A stretch of DNA of 22,201 nucleotides from Desulfurivibrio alkaliphilus (GTDB taxonomy: Bacteria; Desulfobacterota; Desulfobulbia; Desulfobulbales; Desulfurivibrionaceae). Shown here one piece after another: positions 6,900 through 14,856 of the stretch. Both the position numbers and the translations under genes were made by a program. A model generated the notes under the pieces. The model saw nothing but the letters and a program-made list of their open reading frames with translations, had not been told where the DNA came from and ran no database searches. The first letter of the stretch is position 1. Every line of letters begins with the position of its first letter. Where the stretch lies: contig DSDS01000150.1 of assembly GCA_011048585.1 (NCBI GenBank), positions 1 through 22,201 of the forward strand, given 5' to 3'.

Positions 6900-7631
6900 A
6901 TGGTTGAAACTGGGAGTTTGCGACGATTGTTGATGGTGCTGCTGGCTTGGGGTCTACTCACCCCCGGGATCGTCGGGGCTGCCGATTTTCCCCGGAGTCC
7001 CACCGACGGCTTCACCGTGCAGTTGAGCGCCTGGGCCGAAGAGGAGGTCAACAACGATCTGCTGACCGCCACTCTGGCCGTTGAGCGCGGTGGCACCGAC
7101 AGCGCCCGGCTGGCCGCCACGGTGGCCGGCATCATGCAGCGGGCGTTGGCCGAGGCCGAGCGTTATCCTGCGGTCAAGGTCAGAACCGCCGCCTATGCCA
7201 CCCAGCCTGTTTACGGGCGGCGGGAGGGGGTCAGCCAGCGGACCGGCTGGCTGGTTCGGCAGCAGTTAAGCCTGGAAAGTACCGACATCGAGGCGGCCGC
7301 CGCTCTGATCGGCCGCCTGCAGGCCATGGACCTGCAGCTTACGGGGATGAGCTTCACCGTTTCCGATTCGCGGCGGGAGGCCAGTCGGGCCAAGTTGACC
7401 GCCGCCGCCATCGATGCCTGGCGGACCAAGGCGGAGGCGGTGGTGAAAAGGCTGGGGGGGCGGAGTTGGCTGCCCCACGAACTGCAAATTCAGGATGATT
7501 ATTACCAGCCGGTTCGGCCCATGCTGGCCCGGGGCGAGACTGTCCTCTCCGCCGAGGCGGTTGCCCCCGCCATCGAGGCGGGCAGCTCGAAGATCCGGAT
7601 CACGGTCAGCGGGACCGCCTGGGGCCGTTGA
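6900..7631 (+). CDS. Exported SIMPL-domain (DUF541/YggE-like) protein
   Basis: A protein of about 243 residues with a signal peptide: MVETGSLRRLL, a hydrophobic core (about 10-25) and a likely cleavage near VGA-AD at 26-28. The mature part matches the SIMPL/DUF541 family (YggE, BP26): an N-terminal beta region with alternating Val/Thr, a PAVKVRTAAYATQPVY segment typical of the family, a WLVRQQLSLES strand, and the C-terminal helix with RAKLTAAAIDAWRTKAEAVVKRLGG. Such proteins sit in the periplasm or outer envelope; E. coli YggE is linked to oxidative stress defence, but the biochemical role is unsettled. I chose the ATG at 6900 because GAGGAG lies just upstream and the signal peptide begins there; the frame is open from 6816. 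The gene converges with a tRNA gene 24 bases downstream. Confidence 0.88.
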   Translation: MVETGSLRRLLMVLLAWGLLTPGIVGAADFPRSPTDGFTVQLSAWAEEEVNNDLLTATLAVERGGTDSARLAATVAGIMQRALAEAERYPAVKVRTAAYATQPVYGRREGVSQRTGWLVRQQLSLESTDIEAAAALIGRLQAMDLQLTGMSFTVSDSRREASRAKLTAAAIDAWRTKAEAVVKRLGGRSWLPHELQIQDDYYQPVRPMLARGETVLSAEAVAPAIEAGSSKIRITVSGTAWGR

Positions 7632-7655
7632 GGGGATAAAAACTGAACATGGATA

Positions 7656-7731
7656 TGGTGCCCCCGGCAGGAATCGAACCTGCGACTCCAGGATTAGGAA
7701 TCCTGTGCTCTATCCCCTGAGCTACGAGGGC
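7656..7731 (-). tRNA. tRNA-Arg (anticodon CCU)
   Basis: The minus strand folds as a complete 76-base tRNA. The acceptor arm GCCCTCG pairs with CGGGGGC (one G-U pair). The D arm is GCTCAGGGGATAGAGC. The anticodon stem CAGGA/TCCTG holds the loop TTCCTAA, giving anticodon CCT, which reads AGG codons. The T arm is GCAGG-TTCGATT-CCTGC. The discriminator base is A and the 3' CCA is encoded (7656-7658 on plus as TGG). It lies alone between the SIMPL and nnr genes. No attachment-site duplication or integrase is visible beside it. Confidence 0.97.
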
Positions 7732-7840
7732 TGGCGCCGATAAGGTCGCGGATGGCGGTTTTAGGCGGCAAAAAAATGCCCGGTTTCCGCTTGAAGAGAA
7801 GGGCTTTTTAGCATACCGACGGGGAAAAAACAAGGACACG

Positions 7841-9415
7841 ATGAAGTTGGCCACGGCGGAACAGATGCGGGAGTGTGACCGGCTGGCCACCACCGCTTTC
7901 GGGATAGCCGGCCTGACCCTGATGGAGAATGCCGGTCGGGGAGCGGTGGAGGTGTTGGTCCGGCGTTTCGGGCCGGTGGCCGGCCTGGAGATTGTGCTGC
8001 TGGCCGGTCCCGGCAACAACGGCGGTGACGCCCTGGTGATGGCCCGGCTGCTTCACCAGCTGGGGGCGCGGCCCTGGGTGGTGCTGTTGGCCGATCCGGC
8101 AAGGATCAGCCCCGATGCGGCGGCCAATCTGCTGCGGTTAAGGGAGGTGGCTCTGCCGGTGGAGGTGGTCGCCGACGAGGCAGGTCTGGCGAAGGTGGCC
8201 CGGCGGGTTATGGCCTGCGGCCTGGCGGTGGATGGTATTTTCGGGACCGGCCTGAGCCGTCCCTTGAGCGGTCTTTTCTTGGCGGCGGTCCGCCTGCTCA
8301 ACGATTTTCCCGGCCCGGTCCTGGCGCTGGATGTCCCCTCGGGCCTCGACAGCGACAGCGGCGAGGTGCTGGGGGAGGCGGTTAAGGCCGCTTGCACCGT
8401 CAGCTTCGCCCTGGCCAAACCGGGCCTGGTTCTGCCGCCGGGTAACCGGTGGGCCGGGGAGGTGGAGGTGGTGGATATCGGCATGCCGCCAGGGGTTTAC
8501 GACCGGGTGGCCATTGACCTGGAGTTGTTGACCGCTCTTAAGCTGGCTCCCTGGCTCCCCCGGCGAGCGGCGGAGTCCCATAAGGGTAGTTTTGGCCATC
8601 TGCTGCTGCTGGCCGGTTCCCAAGGGAAAACCGGGGCCGCCCTGCTGGCGGCCCAGGGGGCCCTGCGGGGCGGAGTCGGCTTGTTAAGTGCCTGTGTGCC
8701 TCTGCCCCTGTTGCCGATCTTTGCCACCGCGCTGCCGGAGCTGATGACTATTCCCCTGCCGGGCTCCGACCGGGCCCCGGGGGTGGCGGATCTGGAGGCG
8801 GTGCGCTCGGCCCTGGCCGGCAAGAGCGCTTTGGTGCTGGGACCTGGGTTGGGGACGGCCCCGGAAACCGTGGAGCTGGTAAGGACTCTTTATCGGGAAC
8901 AGGCTTTGCCCATGGTGGTGGATGCCGATGCCCTCAATATCCTGGCCCGCACTCCGGAGATTCTGGGCCAGGCCGCTGGCCCCCGGATTCTGACCCCCCA
9001 TCCCGGAGAGATGGCCCGCTTGCTGGGCCTGAGCGGCGCCCAGGTGCAGGGTCAGCGGCGGAGGTGGGCGGAAAAGCTGGCCCGGGAACAGGGGGTCTGG
9101 GTGGTTCTGAAGGGGGCCGGCACGGTTATCGCCGCCCCTGGTGGCGCCGTGGCGCTTAATCCCACCGGTAATCCCGGCATGGCCACCGGTGGGATGGGGG
9201 ATGTGCTGGCCGGCCTGATCGGCGGCCTGCTCGCCGCGGGGGTGCCCCTCCGGCGGGCCGCCTGCCTCGGCGTTTATGTCCACGGAGCGGCCGCCGACCT
9301 GCTGGCCGCCGACTTTAATCTGGATTTTGGCTTTACCGCCTCGGAAGTAGCGACAAAAATTCCGGCGGCCTTTAATCGGCTTCTGGTCGAAGGACGATCG
9401 GGACAACCTGGATAA
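7841..9415 (+). CDS. nnr: Bifunctional NAD(P)H-hydrate epimerase / ADP-dependent dehydratase
   Basis: This 524-residue fusion repairs hydrated NADH and NADPH. The N-terminal epimerase domain (about 1-225, YjeF_N) shows NAGRGAVE (30-37), the nucleotide loop GPGNNGGDA (56-64), DGIFGTGL and DVPSGLDSDSG (164-174). The C-terminal dehydratase (about 240-515, carbohydrate-kinase fold) shows HKGSFGHLLLLAGS, VLGPGLG (332-338), VVDADALN, LTPHPGEMARLLG and the active-site loop NPGMATGGMGDVLAG with catalytic Asp454. The epimerase interconverts S and R forms of NAD(P)HX, and the dehydratase uses ADP to restore the S form. Length and domain order match E. coli Nnr (YjeF). The ATG follows AAGGA. A CBS-domain gene starts 14 bases downstream, so the two are probably co-transcribed. 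Confidence 0.97.
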   Translation: MKLATAEQMRECDRLATTAFGIAGLTLMENAGRGAVEVLVRRFGPVAGLEIVLLAGPGNNGGDALVMARLLHQLGARPWVVLLADPARISPDAAANLLRLREVALPVEVVADEAGLAKVARRVMACGLAVDGIFGTGLSRPLSGLFLAAVRLLNDFPGPVLALDVPSGLDSDSGEVLGEAVKAACTVSFALAKPGLVLPPGNRWAGEVEVVDIGMPPGVYDRVAIDLELLTALKLAPWLPRRAAESHKGSFGHLLLLAGSQGKTGAALLAAQGALRGGVGLLSACVPLPLLPIFATALPELMTIPLPGSDRAPGVADLEAVRSALAGKSALVLGPGLGTAPETVELVRTLYREQALPMVVDADALNILARTPEILGQAAGPRILTPHPGEMARLLGLSGAQVQGQRRRWAEKLAREQGVWVVLKGAGTVIAAPGGAVALNPTGNPGMATGGMGDVLAGLIGGLLAAGVPLRRAACLGVYVHGAAADLLAADFNLDFGFTASEVATKIPAAFNRLLVEGRSGQPG

Positions 9416-9429
9416 GGAGAAGAGAGACG

Positions 9430-9891
9430 ATGCCTGTTGCGCGAGAGATCATGAGTCGGGAAGTGGTGACGGTGGGTCCCGAGATGCCGGTGGAGGAGCT
9501 GGCGGCCCTGCTGTGGGCCAAGAGGATCAGCGGGGCGCCGGTGGTGGACGGGGAGGGTCGGCTGGTGGGAGTGGTGACCGAAAGCGACCTGATCGATCAG
9601 GCCAAAAAATTGCACATTCCCACCGCCATCGCCATCCTGGAAGCGGTGATCTTTCTGGAAAGGGGCCGGAAAGTGGAGCAGGAGGTCAGCAAGATGGCTG
9701 GCAGTCGGGTGGGTGACATCTGTGCCAAAAATCCGGTGACCGTGGCCCCCGATACCCCCCTGGATGAGATCGCCACCATCATGGCGGAAAAGCATCTGCA
9801 CACCCTGCCGGTTATGGAGCATGAGCACTTGGTGGGGGTAATCGGCAAATCCGATATCATTCGCACCCTGGCCCGGCCCCCCCAGGGTTGA
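9430..9891 (+). CDS. Two-CBS-domain protein
   Basis: This 153-residue cytoplasmic protein is made of a tandem CBS pair (Bateman module). CBS 1 spans about 5-60 (REIMSREVVTVGPEMPVEELAALL, ISGAPVVDGEGRLVGVVTESDLI). After a helical insert (about 57-90), CBS 2 spans about 93-150 (VGDICAKNPVTVAPDTPLDEIATIM, HTLPVMEHEHLVGVIGKSDIIRTL). CBS pairs bind adenine nucleotides or S-adenosyl compounds and act as energy-state sensors, but no effector domain is attached. It begins 14 bases after nnr behind a GGAGAAGAGAG site, so it is probably in the same transcript, and an adenylate- or NAD-related ligand is a reasonable guess. Its stop codon directly abuts the stop of the convergent pabB-pabC fusion. Confidence 0.92.
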   Translation: MPVAREIMSREVVTVGPEMPVEELAALLWAKRISGAPVVDGEGRLVGVVTESDLIDQAKKLHIPTAIAILEAVIFLERGRKVEQEVSKMAGSRVGDICAKNPVTVAPDTPLDEIATIMAEKHLHTLPVMEHEHLVGVIGKSDIIRTLARPPQG

Positions 9892-11841
9892 TCAGAGCCG
9901 GACCTGGATCAGCCCCCGCAGGGAGTTGCCGATATAGATTGCCTCGGCGGTGGTCAGATCCTCCGGGCGTAAGGTTTCTTCGTAAAGGGGCGGGTCGTCA
10001 CTCCGCAGCAGGTGGCGGCGCAGCACGCCGTTAAGCAGGCCGGCGGTCAGCGGCGGGGTCAATAGCCGCCCCCGGCGCCGGACAAAAAGATTGCTCACCG
10101 CCCCCTCGCTCAACTCTCCCCGTCTGTTGGTGAACAGCACCTCGCAGTATCCCGCCGCCAGGGCCCGGCTTCGCTCCTCATCATAGAGGCGGCGCCGGCT
10201 GGTCTTGTGGTAGAGCAGGTAGTACTCCGGATCGGTGGTCGCGCTGGAGATGCTCACCCGCGGCAGCGATTCGGTTTTGCCCAGGGGCAGATCCTGCCAG
10301 GTAAAACAGCCCCGGGCGGTGAAAGGGGAGTGTTCAAGCTCCAGCTCGCCATCCTTGGCCAGGGTAAGGCGGACCCGCTGGGGGGCGGTGAAGGTTTGCG
10401 CCAACTGCCGCAACCCCCGACGAACCTTCTCCTCTTCGACGTAAAATCCCAGCATGGCGGCGGAGGTAAACAGCCGCTCCAAGTGCAGTTCCAGCAAAAG
10501 GTAGCCCGCTTGCGGCCGCCAGAGCATGGTTTCGATCAGGAGAAAGGGGGGAGTCGGCTGGCTGAGGAATTTGCCCTTGAGCAGGCACTCCTGCCACTCC
10601 CGCTCCGGGTCGGAGTCGTAAACGATACCCGAGCCGATCCCCATGCACGCCTTTTCCGGTCGTTTCATGGTCACGGTGCGGATCGGCACGTTGAAAACCA
10701 TCTCCGCTCCGGCGGGGCTGATAAATCCCAGGGCGCCGGTATAGACCCCTCGGGGTTCACTTTCCAGCTCCCGGATGATCTCCATGGTCCTGATTTTAGG
10801 GGCGCCGGTCACCGAGCCGCAAGGGAACAGGGCGTGGAAGATTTCCGCCAGGCCAACCCCGTTTCGCAACTTCCCCTGGATGGTGGAGGTCATCTGGTGC
10901 AGGGTTTCGTAGCTCTCCACCTCAAACAGGGCCGTGGTCCTGACCGAACCGGGACGGCAGATCCGCCCGAGGTCGTTGCGTAACAGATCGACGATCATTA
11001 CGTTCTCGCTGCGGTTTTTGCTGTCCTGGCGCAGGAAATCGACCAGGGCCCCATCCTCCTCGGGGGTCATGCCCCGGCGGACCGTTCCCTTCATCGGTCG
11101 TACCAGACAGGCATCTCCCCGCTTGCGGAAAAAAAGCTCCGGTGAGAAGGAGAGGGTGGTTTGCCCGCCCAGCTTAACCAGGCCCGCGTAGCAGACCCGC
11201 TGGTTGCGACGCAGGGCACGGTAAAGGTCGTTGACCGACTGTGCAATGGTTTGGCACTGCTTGAGGGTGTAGTTGACCTGGTAGGTGTCGCCGGCGGCGA
11301 TATATTGCCGAATCCTTTGGATATGCTCCTGGTATTGGGCCGGGGCAATACTCAGGCGCGGGGGGGTTGGCCGTGCCCGGCCGGTGGCGCTTTTGGCCGT
11401 TGTCTCCTCCGGAAGCGGGGCATTGTCGGTGCCCGGGGTTTCACCTCCCGCTACGGCGGTGCCTTGGAGGTGGTCGTAGATGATGGGCCGATCAAACACC
11501 CCCAGCAGGGCCAGTGGCTGTTTTGTCTGTGGCAGCAGGGGGGAAAGGCGGGGTTCCAGCAGGTAACCCAGTTCGTAGGCGAACCAGCCCGCCAGATAGT
11601 GGCCCCGGCCCAGCTCGGCCTCCAGGGCGGCGAAAAAATCGGCGGCCCGGGTTTGCGGGGTCATGGTCAGGAGCTTGCGCGGACGAAGGAACAGCAGGGA
11701 GCGGTGGTTTTCCGGGGAGATTCTGGCACTCTCCAGCAGGACGAAGCTCTCTTGCCCCCCCAAAAAATGGAGAATGGAGTCCAGTTGCCGGTCGGTGAAG
11801 GGTCGGCCCGGTTTGCCTTCTGGAATTACTTGCTGGCGCAT
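9892..11841 (-). CDS. pabBC: Fused aminodeoxychorismate synthase component I / aminodeoxychorismate lyase
   Basis: A fusion that makes p-aminobenzoate for folate. The N-terminal PabB part (about 1-427 from the chosen ATG) adds ammonia to chorismate. It shows the lysine signature RPMKGTVRRG with K251, SENVMIVDLLRNDLGR (278-293), CGSVTGAPKIRTMEII (341-356), YTGALGFIS and GIGSGIVYDSDPEREWQE. K251 lies where E. coli PabB forms its covalent intermediate. The C-terminal PabC part (about 433-649) is a PLP lyase of the branched-chain aminotransferase fold, with K546 in YHKTSRRRLYDEER and GELSEGAVSNLF. A glutaminase (PabA) is not in the window. The frame is also open from a TTG at 11877; I use the ATG at 11841, although neither start has a good ribosome site. 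The two ends of the gene abut convergent and divergent neighbours. Confidence 0.93.
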   Translation of the reverse strand: MRQQVIPEGKPGRPFTDRQLDSILHFLGGQESFVLLESARISPENHRSLLFLRPRKLLTMTPQTRAADFFAALEAELGRGHYLAGWFAYELGYLLEPRLSPLLPQTKQPLALLGVFDRPIIYDHLQGTAVAGGETPGTDNAPLPEETTAKSATGRARPTPPRLSIAPAQYQEHIQRIRQYIAAGDTYQVNYTLKQCQTIAQSVNDLYRALRRNQRVCYAGLVKLGGQTTLSFSPELFFRKRGDACLVRPMKGTVRRGMTPEEDGALVDFLRQDSKNRSENVMIVDLLRNDLGRICRPGSVRTTALFEVESYETLHQMTSTIQGKLRNGVGLAEIFHALFPCGSVTGAPKIRTMEIIRELESEPRGVYTGALGFISPAGAEMVFNVPIRTVTMKRPEKACMGIGSGIVYDSDPEREWQECLLKGKFLSQPTPPFLLIETMLWRPQAGYLLLELHLERLFTSAAMLGFYVEEEKVRRGLRQLAQTFTAPQRVRLTLAKDGELELEHSPFTARGCFTWQDLPLGKTESLPRVSISSATTDPEYYLLYHKTSRRRLYDEERSRALAAGYCEVLFTNRRGELSEGAVSNLFVRRRGRLLTPPLTAGLLNGVLRRHLLRSDDPPLYEETLRPEDLTTAEAIYIGNSLRGLIQVRL

Positions 11842-11904
11842 GAGGGGCTTTTTAAGGCCTGCGACCGGGATTGGCAAGAAGAAAAGCGGCGCTGACTAAT
11901 CCTG

Positions 11905-11954
11905 TTGCGGCAGCAAGGGTAATACTTTATATAAATTGGAGTTTCCCTAATGAA
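11905..11954. promoter_or_regulatory. Candidate divergent promoter pair with shared palindromic -10
   Basis: TTTATATAAA at 11926-11935 is an exact 10-bp palindrome. On the plus strand, TTGCGG (11905-11910) lies 17 bases before TATATA (11928-11933). On the minus strand, TTCATT (11954-11949) lies 17 bases before TATAAA (11931-11926). The two would drive the CBS-ACT gene and pabBC respectively. The -35 elements are weak (about 3 of 6), so this is an inference from position and AT content in a GC-rich genome. Confidence 0.45.
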
Positions 11955-12019
11955 ATCCATTTCGCCATGACGGCCGAAGAAACCGGTTGGCGGCCGCCCC
12001 TTTTAACCTGGAGGAGACC

Positions 12020-12697
12020 ATGCTGATTGAAGACTGGATGGCCAAGAACGTTTTGACCGTTGATGAAAATACCTCGCTGATGCGGGCGACCCGGATCATG
12101 AAGGAAAACGCCATTCGCCGTTTGCCGGTGGTTTCCCATGGCAAGCTGATCGGCATCGTCACCGATCGTGATGTCAAGGATGCCTCGCCCTCCAAAACCG
12201 CCACCCTGGATATTCACGAGCTTTACTATCTGCTTTCGGAAATGAAGGTTAAGGACGTGATGACCGCCTCGCCCCTGACCCTGCGGGGCAAGGACAGCCT
12301 GGAGCTGGCGGCGGTGATCATGCTGGAGGACAAGATCTCCGGCCTGCCGGTGGTTGATGACACCGGCCATCTGGTGGGGCTGCTCAGCGAGACCGATGTT
12401 CTGCGAGCCTTTGTCCGCAGCACCGGGATCAAGGATGGCGCCCGCCGCTACACCTTCGACCTGCCCGACTCCCCCGGGTCGGTGACCAGGGTGGTTGAAA
12501 CCCTGCGCCGATTCGAGGCCCGGGTGATCAGCGTCTTGACCTCCTTCGAGGACGCCCCCGAGGGAATGAAGCGGGTGTCGATCCGGGTTACCGTGGCCGA
12601 TCAGGCTGTGGGCGAAGAGTTGGACCGCGAGCTGCTGGCCAACTTCACGGTGGTTGATATGGGGATTGACGACGTTAAAAATCGCCCCCGCAAGTAG
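12020..12697 (+). CDS. CBS-CBS-ACT domain protein (AcuB-like)
   Basis: This 225-residue cytoplasmic protein has two CBS domains (about 5-60: WMAKNVLTVDENTSLMRATRIM, RRLPVVSHGKLIGIVTDRDV; about 76-135: VKDVMTASPLTLRGKDSLELAAVIM, ISGLPVVDDTGHLVGLLSETDVLRAF) and a C-terminal ACT-like domain (about 147-215: RYTFDLPDSPGSVTRVVETLRRF). This order matches proteins annotated as AcuB-like, thought to sense small ligands such as nucleotides or amino acids; their target is not established. The ATG at 12020 follows a strong GGAGGAG site, so it is preferred over the in-frame TTG at 11987. It is expressed divergently from pabBC and converges with the PBP gene, with only 8 bases between stops. Confidence 0.92.
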   Translation: MLIEDWMAKNVLTVDENTSLMRATRIMKENAIRRLPVVSHGKLIGIVTDRDVKDASPSKTATLDIHELYYLLSEMKVKDVMTASPLTLRGKDSLELAAVIMLEDKISGLPVVDDTGHLVGLLSETDVLRAFVRSTGIKDGARRYTFDLPDSPGSVTRVVETLRRFEARVISVLTSFEDAPEGMKRVSIRVTVADQAVGEELDRELLANFTVVDMGIDDVKNRPRK

Positions 12698-12705
12698 TCG
12701 TTTTT

Positions 12706-14733
12706 TCAGCCCTCGGCCGGCAAGGAGCGTTCCGCTTCCGTTGGCGCGGGGGGTGGGGCCAGCAGGGCCGGGGGCAGATTGTCGGTGCGGAAGGCCTCCC
12801 AGGAGACGCGGACCCCCTCCTCCCCGGGATCGCCGATGGCATTGTTGATCGGCATCAGCACCACCCCCGGCGGTCGGGGAAACTCCGCCGCGGCCAACTG
12901 TCCCTTGGCCTCCCGCATAAAGGCCAGCCAGATCGGCGCGGCGGTGCGGCCGCCCCCTTCGTTGCTGCCCAGGGTGGTCATCCGGTCGAATCCAACCCAG
13001 ACCCCGGCCACCAGCTCGGAATTGTAGCCGATAAACCAGGCGTCCATGTAGCGGTCGGTGGTGCCGGTCTTGCCGGCGGCGGGAATGCCCAGGCTGCTGA
13101 CGGCGCGACCGGTACCCTCCTTAATCACTCCCTCCAGCAGCCTGGTCACCTGGTAGGCGGTGCGCTGATCCAGGGCCCGCGTCGTGCCGGGACGGGCCTG
13201 TTCCAGCAGAATGCCGCGCCGGTCCTTGATACTCTTGATAAAAACCGGTTGCTGGTAAAAGCCGCCGTTGGCAAAGGCGGCGTAGGCGGCGGTCAACTCC
13301 AGCACTGATAGTTCGGAAGAGCCAAGGGCCAGGGAGAGATTGTCGGCCAGGGGGCTGGATATCCCCAGCCGGTGGGCCAGATCGACCACCGGCCTGATCC
13401 CTGTCTCCTGCAAAATTTTGATGGTCACGATATTGCGCGAGTAAACCAGGCCGTCACGCAGGGTGGTGGGGCCGTGGAAGCGGTTGCTGAAATTCCGCGG
13501 CTCCCAGACCTGGCGCGGGCCGGCTCCCCGCAAGCTGATCGGCTCATCGATGATGATATCCGCCGGGGTCATCCCCTTCTCCAGGGCGGCGGCATAGATG
13601 ATGGGCTTGAAGGCGGACCCGGGTTGGCGCCGGGCCTGGATCGCCCGGTCAAACTGACTTTCACTAAAGTCGATGCCGCCACTGACCGCCTTGACCAGCC
13701 CGGTTTTGGCCTCCATGGCAATCAGTGCGGCCTGGGGCCGTGCCGCGGCCTGGGCCCCTCGCCTTCGTTTTTCCCAGTCGCGAATTCCCTGCTCCACCGC
13801 CTTTGCCGCGCTCCGCTGCAACTCCTGATTCAGACTGGTGTGGATCCGCAGGCCGCCCTCATAGAGCATCTGCCGGCCATAGCGCTGTTCCACCTGATTC
13901 TTTACCTGCTGCAGAAAATAGCCGTTTTCCGGGGCAATACCCTGGGGAGGCGCCCAGAGCAGGGGGTGCAGGTAGGCCCGGCGGGCGGCGGTGGGGGTGA
14001 TGTAGCCCTCCTCGGCCATCCGGTTAAGCACGTAGGCCTGCCGTCTTTTGGCCAGGGTGTACTGGCGGAAGGGGGTATAGCGGCTGGGGGCCTGGGGCAG
14101 GCCGGCCAGCAGGGAGATCTCCGCCAGATTGAGCTCGGCGGCGGATTTGGCGAAGTAGGTCTGGGCCGCGGCCTCCACCCCGTAGGCGCCGCTGCCCAGG
14201 TAGATATGGTTGAGATAGATGTGAAGAATATCTTCCTTGCTCAGGCGGCGGTCGATCCGGTAGGCCAGGATCGCCTCCCGGATCTTGCGGGTATAGGTTT
14301 TTTCCCGGCTGAGCAGCAGGGCCCGGGCCACCTGCTGGGTGATGGTGCTGCCTCCCTGCCGACGCTCGCCGGAGCGCAGGTTGTGGATCAGGGCCCGGAC
14401 GATTGACCAGGCGTCCACCCCGCCATGCTCGTAGAAGCGGGCATCCTCGGCGGCGATAAAGGCCTGGGGTAACTGTTCCGGCAGTTGCTCCAAGGGTACC
14501 ACCACGCGGTTTTCATGGAAAACCCGCTCGACTATCGCGCCCCGGTCATCAAAGATCAGGGAGGTTTGGGCCGGTTGGTAACGGTCCAGGGTGCCGATCT
14601 CCGGCAGGTCGAGGGTAATGAAGAGAAAGAGGGTGAAGCAGATCAGGGTCGTCAGGCCGGTGGCGACGGCCAGCAGAAGCAGGGATAGCTGATTGTGATT
14701 CCAGATGGCTGGACGGGGGCGGCGAACGGTCAC
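12706..14733 (-). CDS. Class A penicillin-binding protein (PBP1A-type transglycosylase/transpeptidase)
   Basis: This 675-residue bifunctional murein synthase has a TM anchor at about 17-43 that holds it in the inner membrane with its catalytic domains in the periplasm. The GT51 transglycosylase (about 60-230) shows E96 in AAEDARFYEHGG, GGSTITQQVAR (128-137) and RKIREAILAYRIDRRLSKEDIL. The transpeptidase (about 335-610) shows the acyl-enzyme Ser373 in PGSAFKP (SxxK), S432-R433-N434 (SxN) and K555-T-G-T558 (KTGT). It polymerises lipid II and cross-links stem peptides. At 675 residues it is shorter than E. coli PBP1A and lacks its large inserted region. The start is a GTG at 14733 without a clear ribosome site; no better in-frame start precedes the TM segment. 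It ends in a Pro/Ala-rich tail. Confidence 0.94.
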   Translation of the reverse strand: MTVRRPRPAIWNHNQLSLLLLAVATGLTTLICFTLFLFITLDLPEIGTLDRYQPAQTSLIFDDRGAIVERVFHENRVVVPLEQLPEQLPQAFIAAEDARFYEHGGVDAWSIVRALIHNLRSGERRQGGSTITQQVARALLLSREKTYTRKIREAILAYRIDRRLSKEDILHIYLNHIYLGSGAYGVEAAAQTYFAKSAAELNLAEISLLAGLPQAPSRYTPFRQYTLAKRRQAYVLNRMAEEGYITPTAARRAYLHPLLWAPPQGIAPENGYFLQQVKNQVEQRYGRQMLYEGGLRIHTSLNQELQRSAAKAVEQGIRDWEKRRRGAQAAARPQAALIAMEAKTGLVKAVSGGIDFSESQFDRAIQARRQPGSAFKPIIYAAALEKGMTPADIIIDEPISLRGAGPRQVWEPRNFSNRFHGPTTLRDGLVYSRNIVTIKILQETGIRPVVDLAHRLGISSPLADNLSLALGSSELSVLELTAAYAAFANGGFYQQPVFIKSIKDRRGILLEQARPGTTRALDQRTAYQVTRLLEGVIKEGTGRAVSSLGIPAAGKTGTTDRYMDAWFIGYNSELVAGVWVGFDRMTTLGSNEGGGRTAAPIWLAFMREAKGQLAAAEFPRPPGVVLMPINNAIGDPGEEGVRVSWEAFRTDNLPPALLAPPPAPTEAERSLPAEG

Positions 14734-14783
14734 TCAATTATGCCCGGTGGACGCAAGTTGAGCCCTGGGGGGGAGGAGAAGTT

Positions 14784-14816
14784 GAAGAAGACCGCCCGGC
14801 AGGGGCGGCCTTCTTC
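14784..14816 (-). terminator. Rho-independent-type terminator after the cytochrome gene
   Basis: A 14-position stem with one mismatch: GAAGAAG-A-CCGCCC, loop GGCAG, GGGCGG-C-CTTCTTC. It lies 40 bases downstream of the cytochrome stop on the minus strand, before the PBP gene start. Read on the minus strand, the stem's 3' arm ends TCTTCTTC and is followed by AACTTCTCC, a pyrimidine-rich but not pure T run, so termination is likely but may be moderate. Confidence 0.65.
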
Positions 14817-14856
14817 GCGGACCAAACAAAAAACACTGCCTCTCTTGGGGCAGGGC

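Noticed and set aside
7656..7731. tRNA-Arg as a possible integration site for a mobile element
   Set aside because: No integrase, no repeated tRNA 3' end nearby, and both flanks are housekeeping genes.
7778..7812. GCCC...GGGC followed by TTTTT between the tRNA and nnr genes, terminator-like on the plus strand
   Set aside because: The stem is only about four pairs plus an interrupted A/T extension, with a loop near 20 bases. It is too weak to call.
11967..12026. Short upstream open frame (about 19 codons) overlapping the start of the CBS-ACT gene
   Set aside because: No ribosome binding site and no recognisable leader-peptide features; the real gene has its own strong GGAGGAG site.
13372..14406. 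Long open frame antisense to the penicillin-binding protein gene
   Set aside because: It mirrors the codon bias of a GC-rich gene, encodes low-complexity Gly/Gln/Ala-rich sequence and shows no domain, while the opposite strand has clear catalytic motifs. The same applies to long antisense frames at 16195-17487, 20400-21653, 10207-10983 and 2179-2985.
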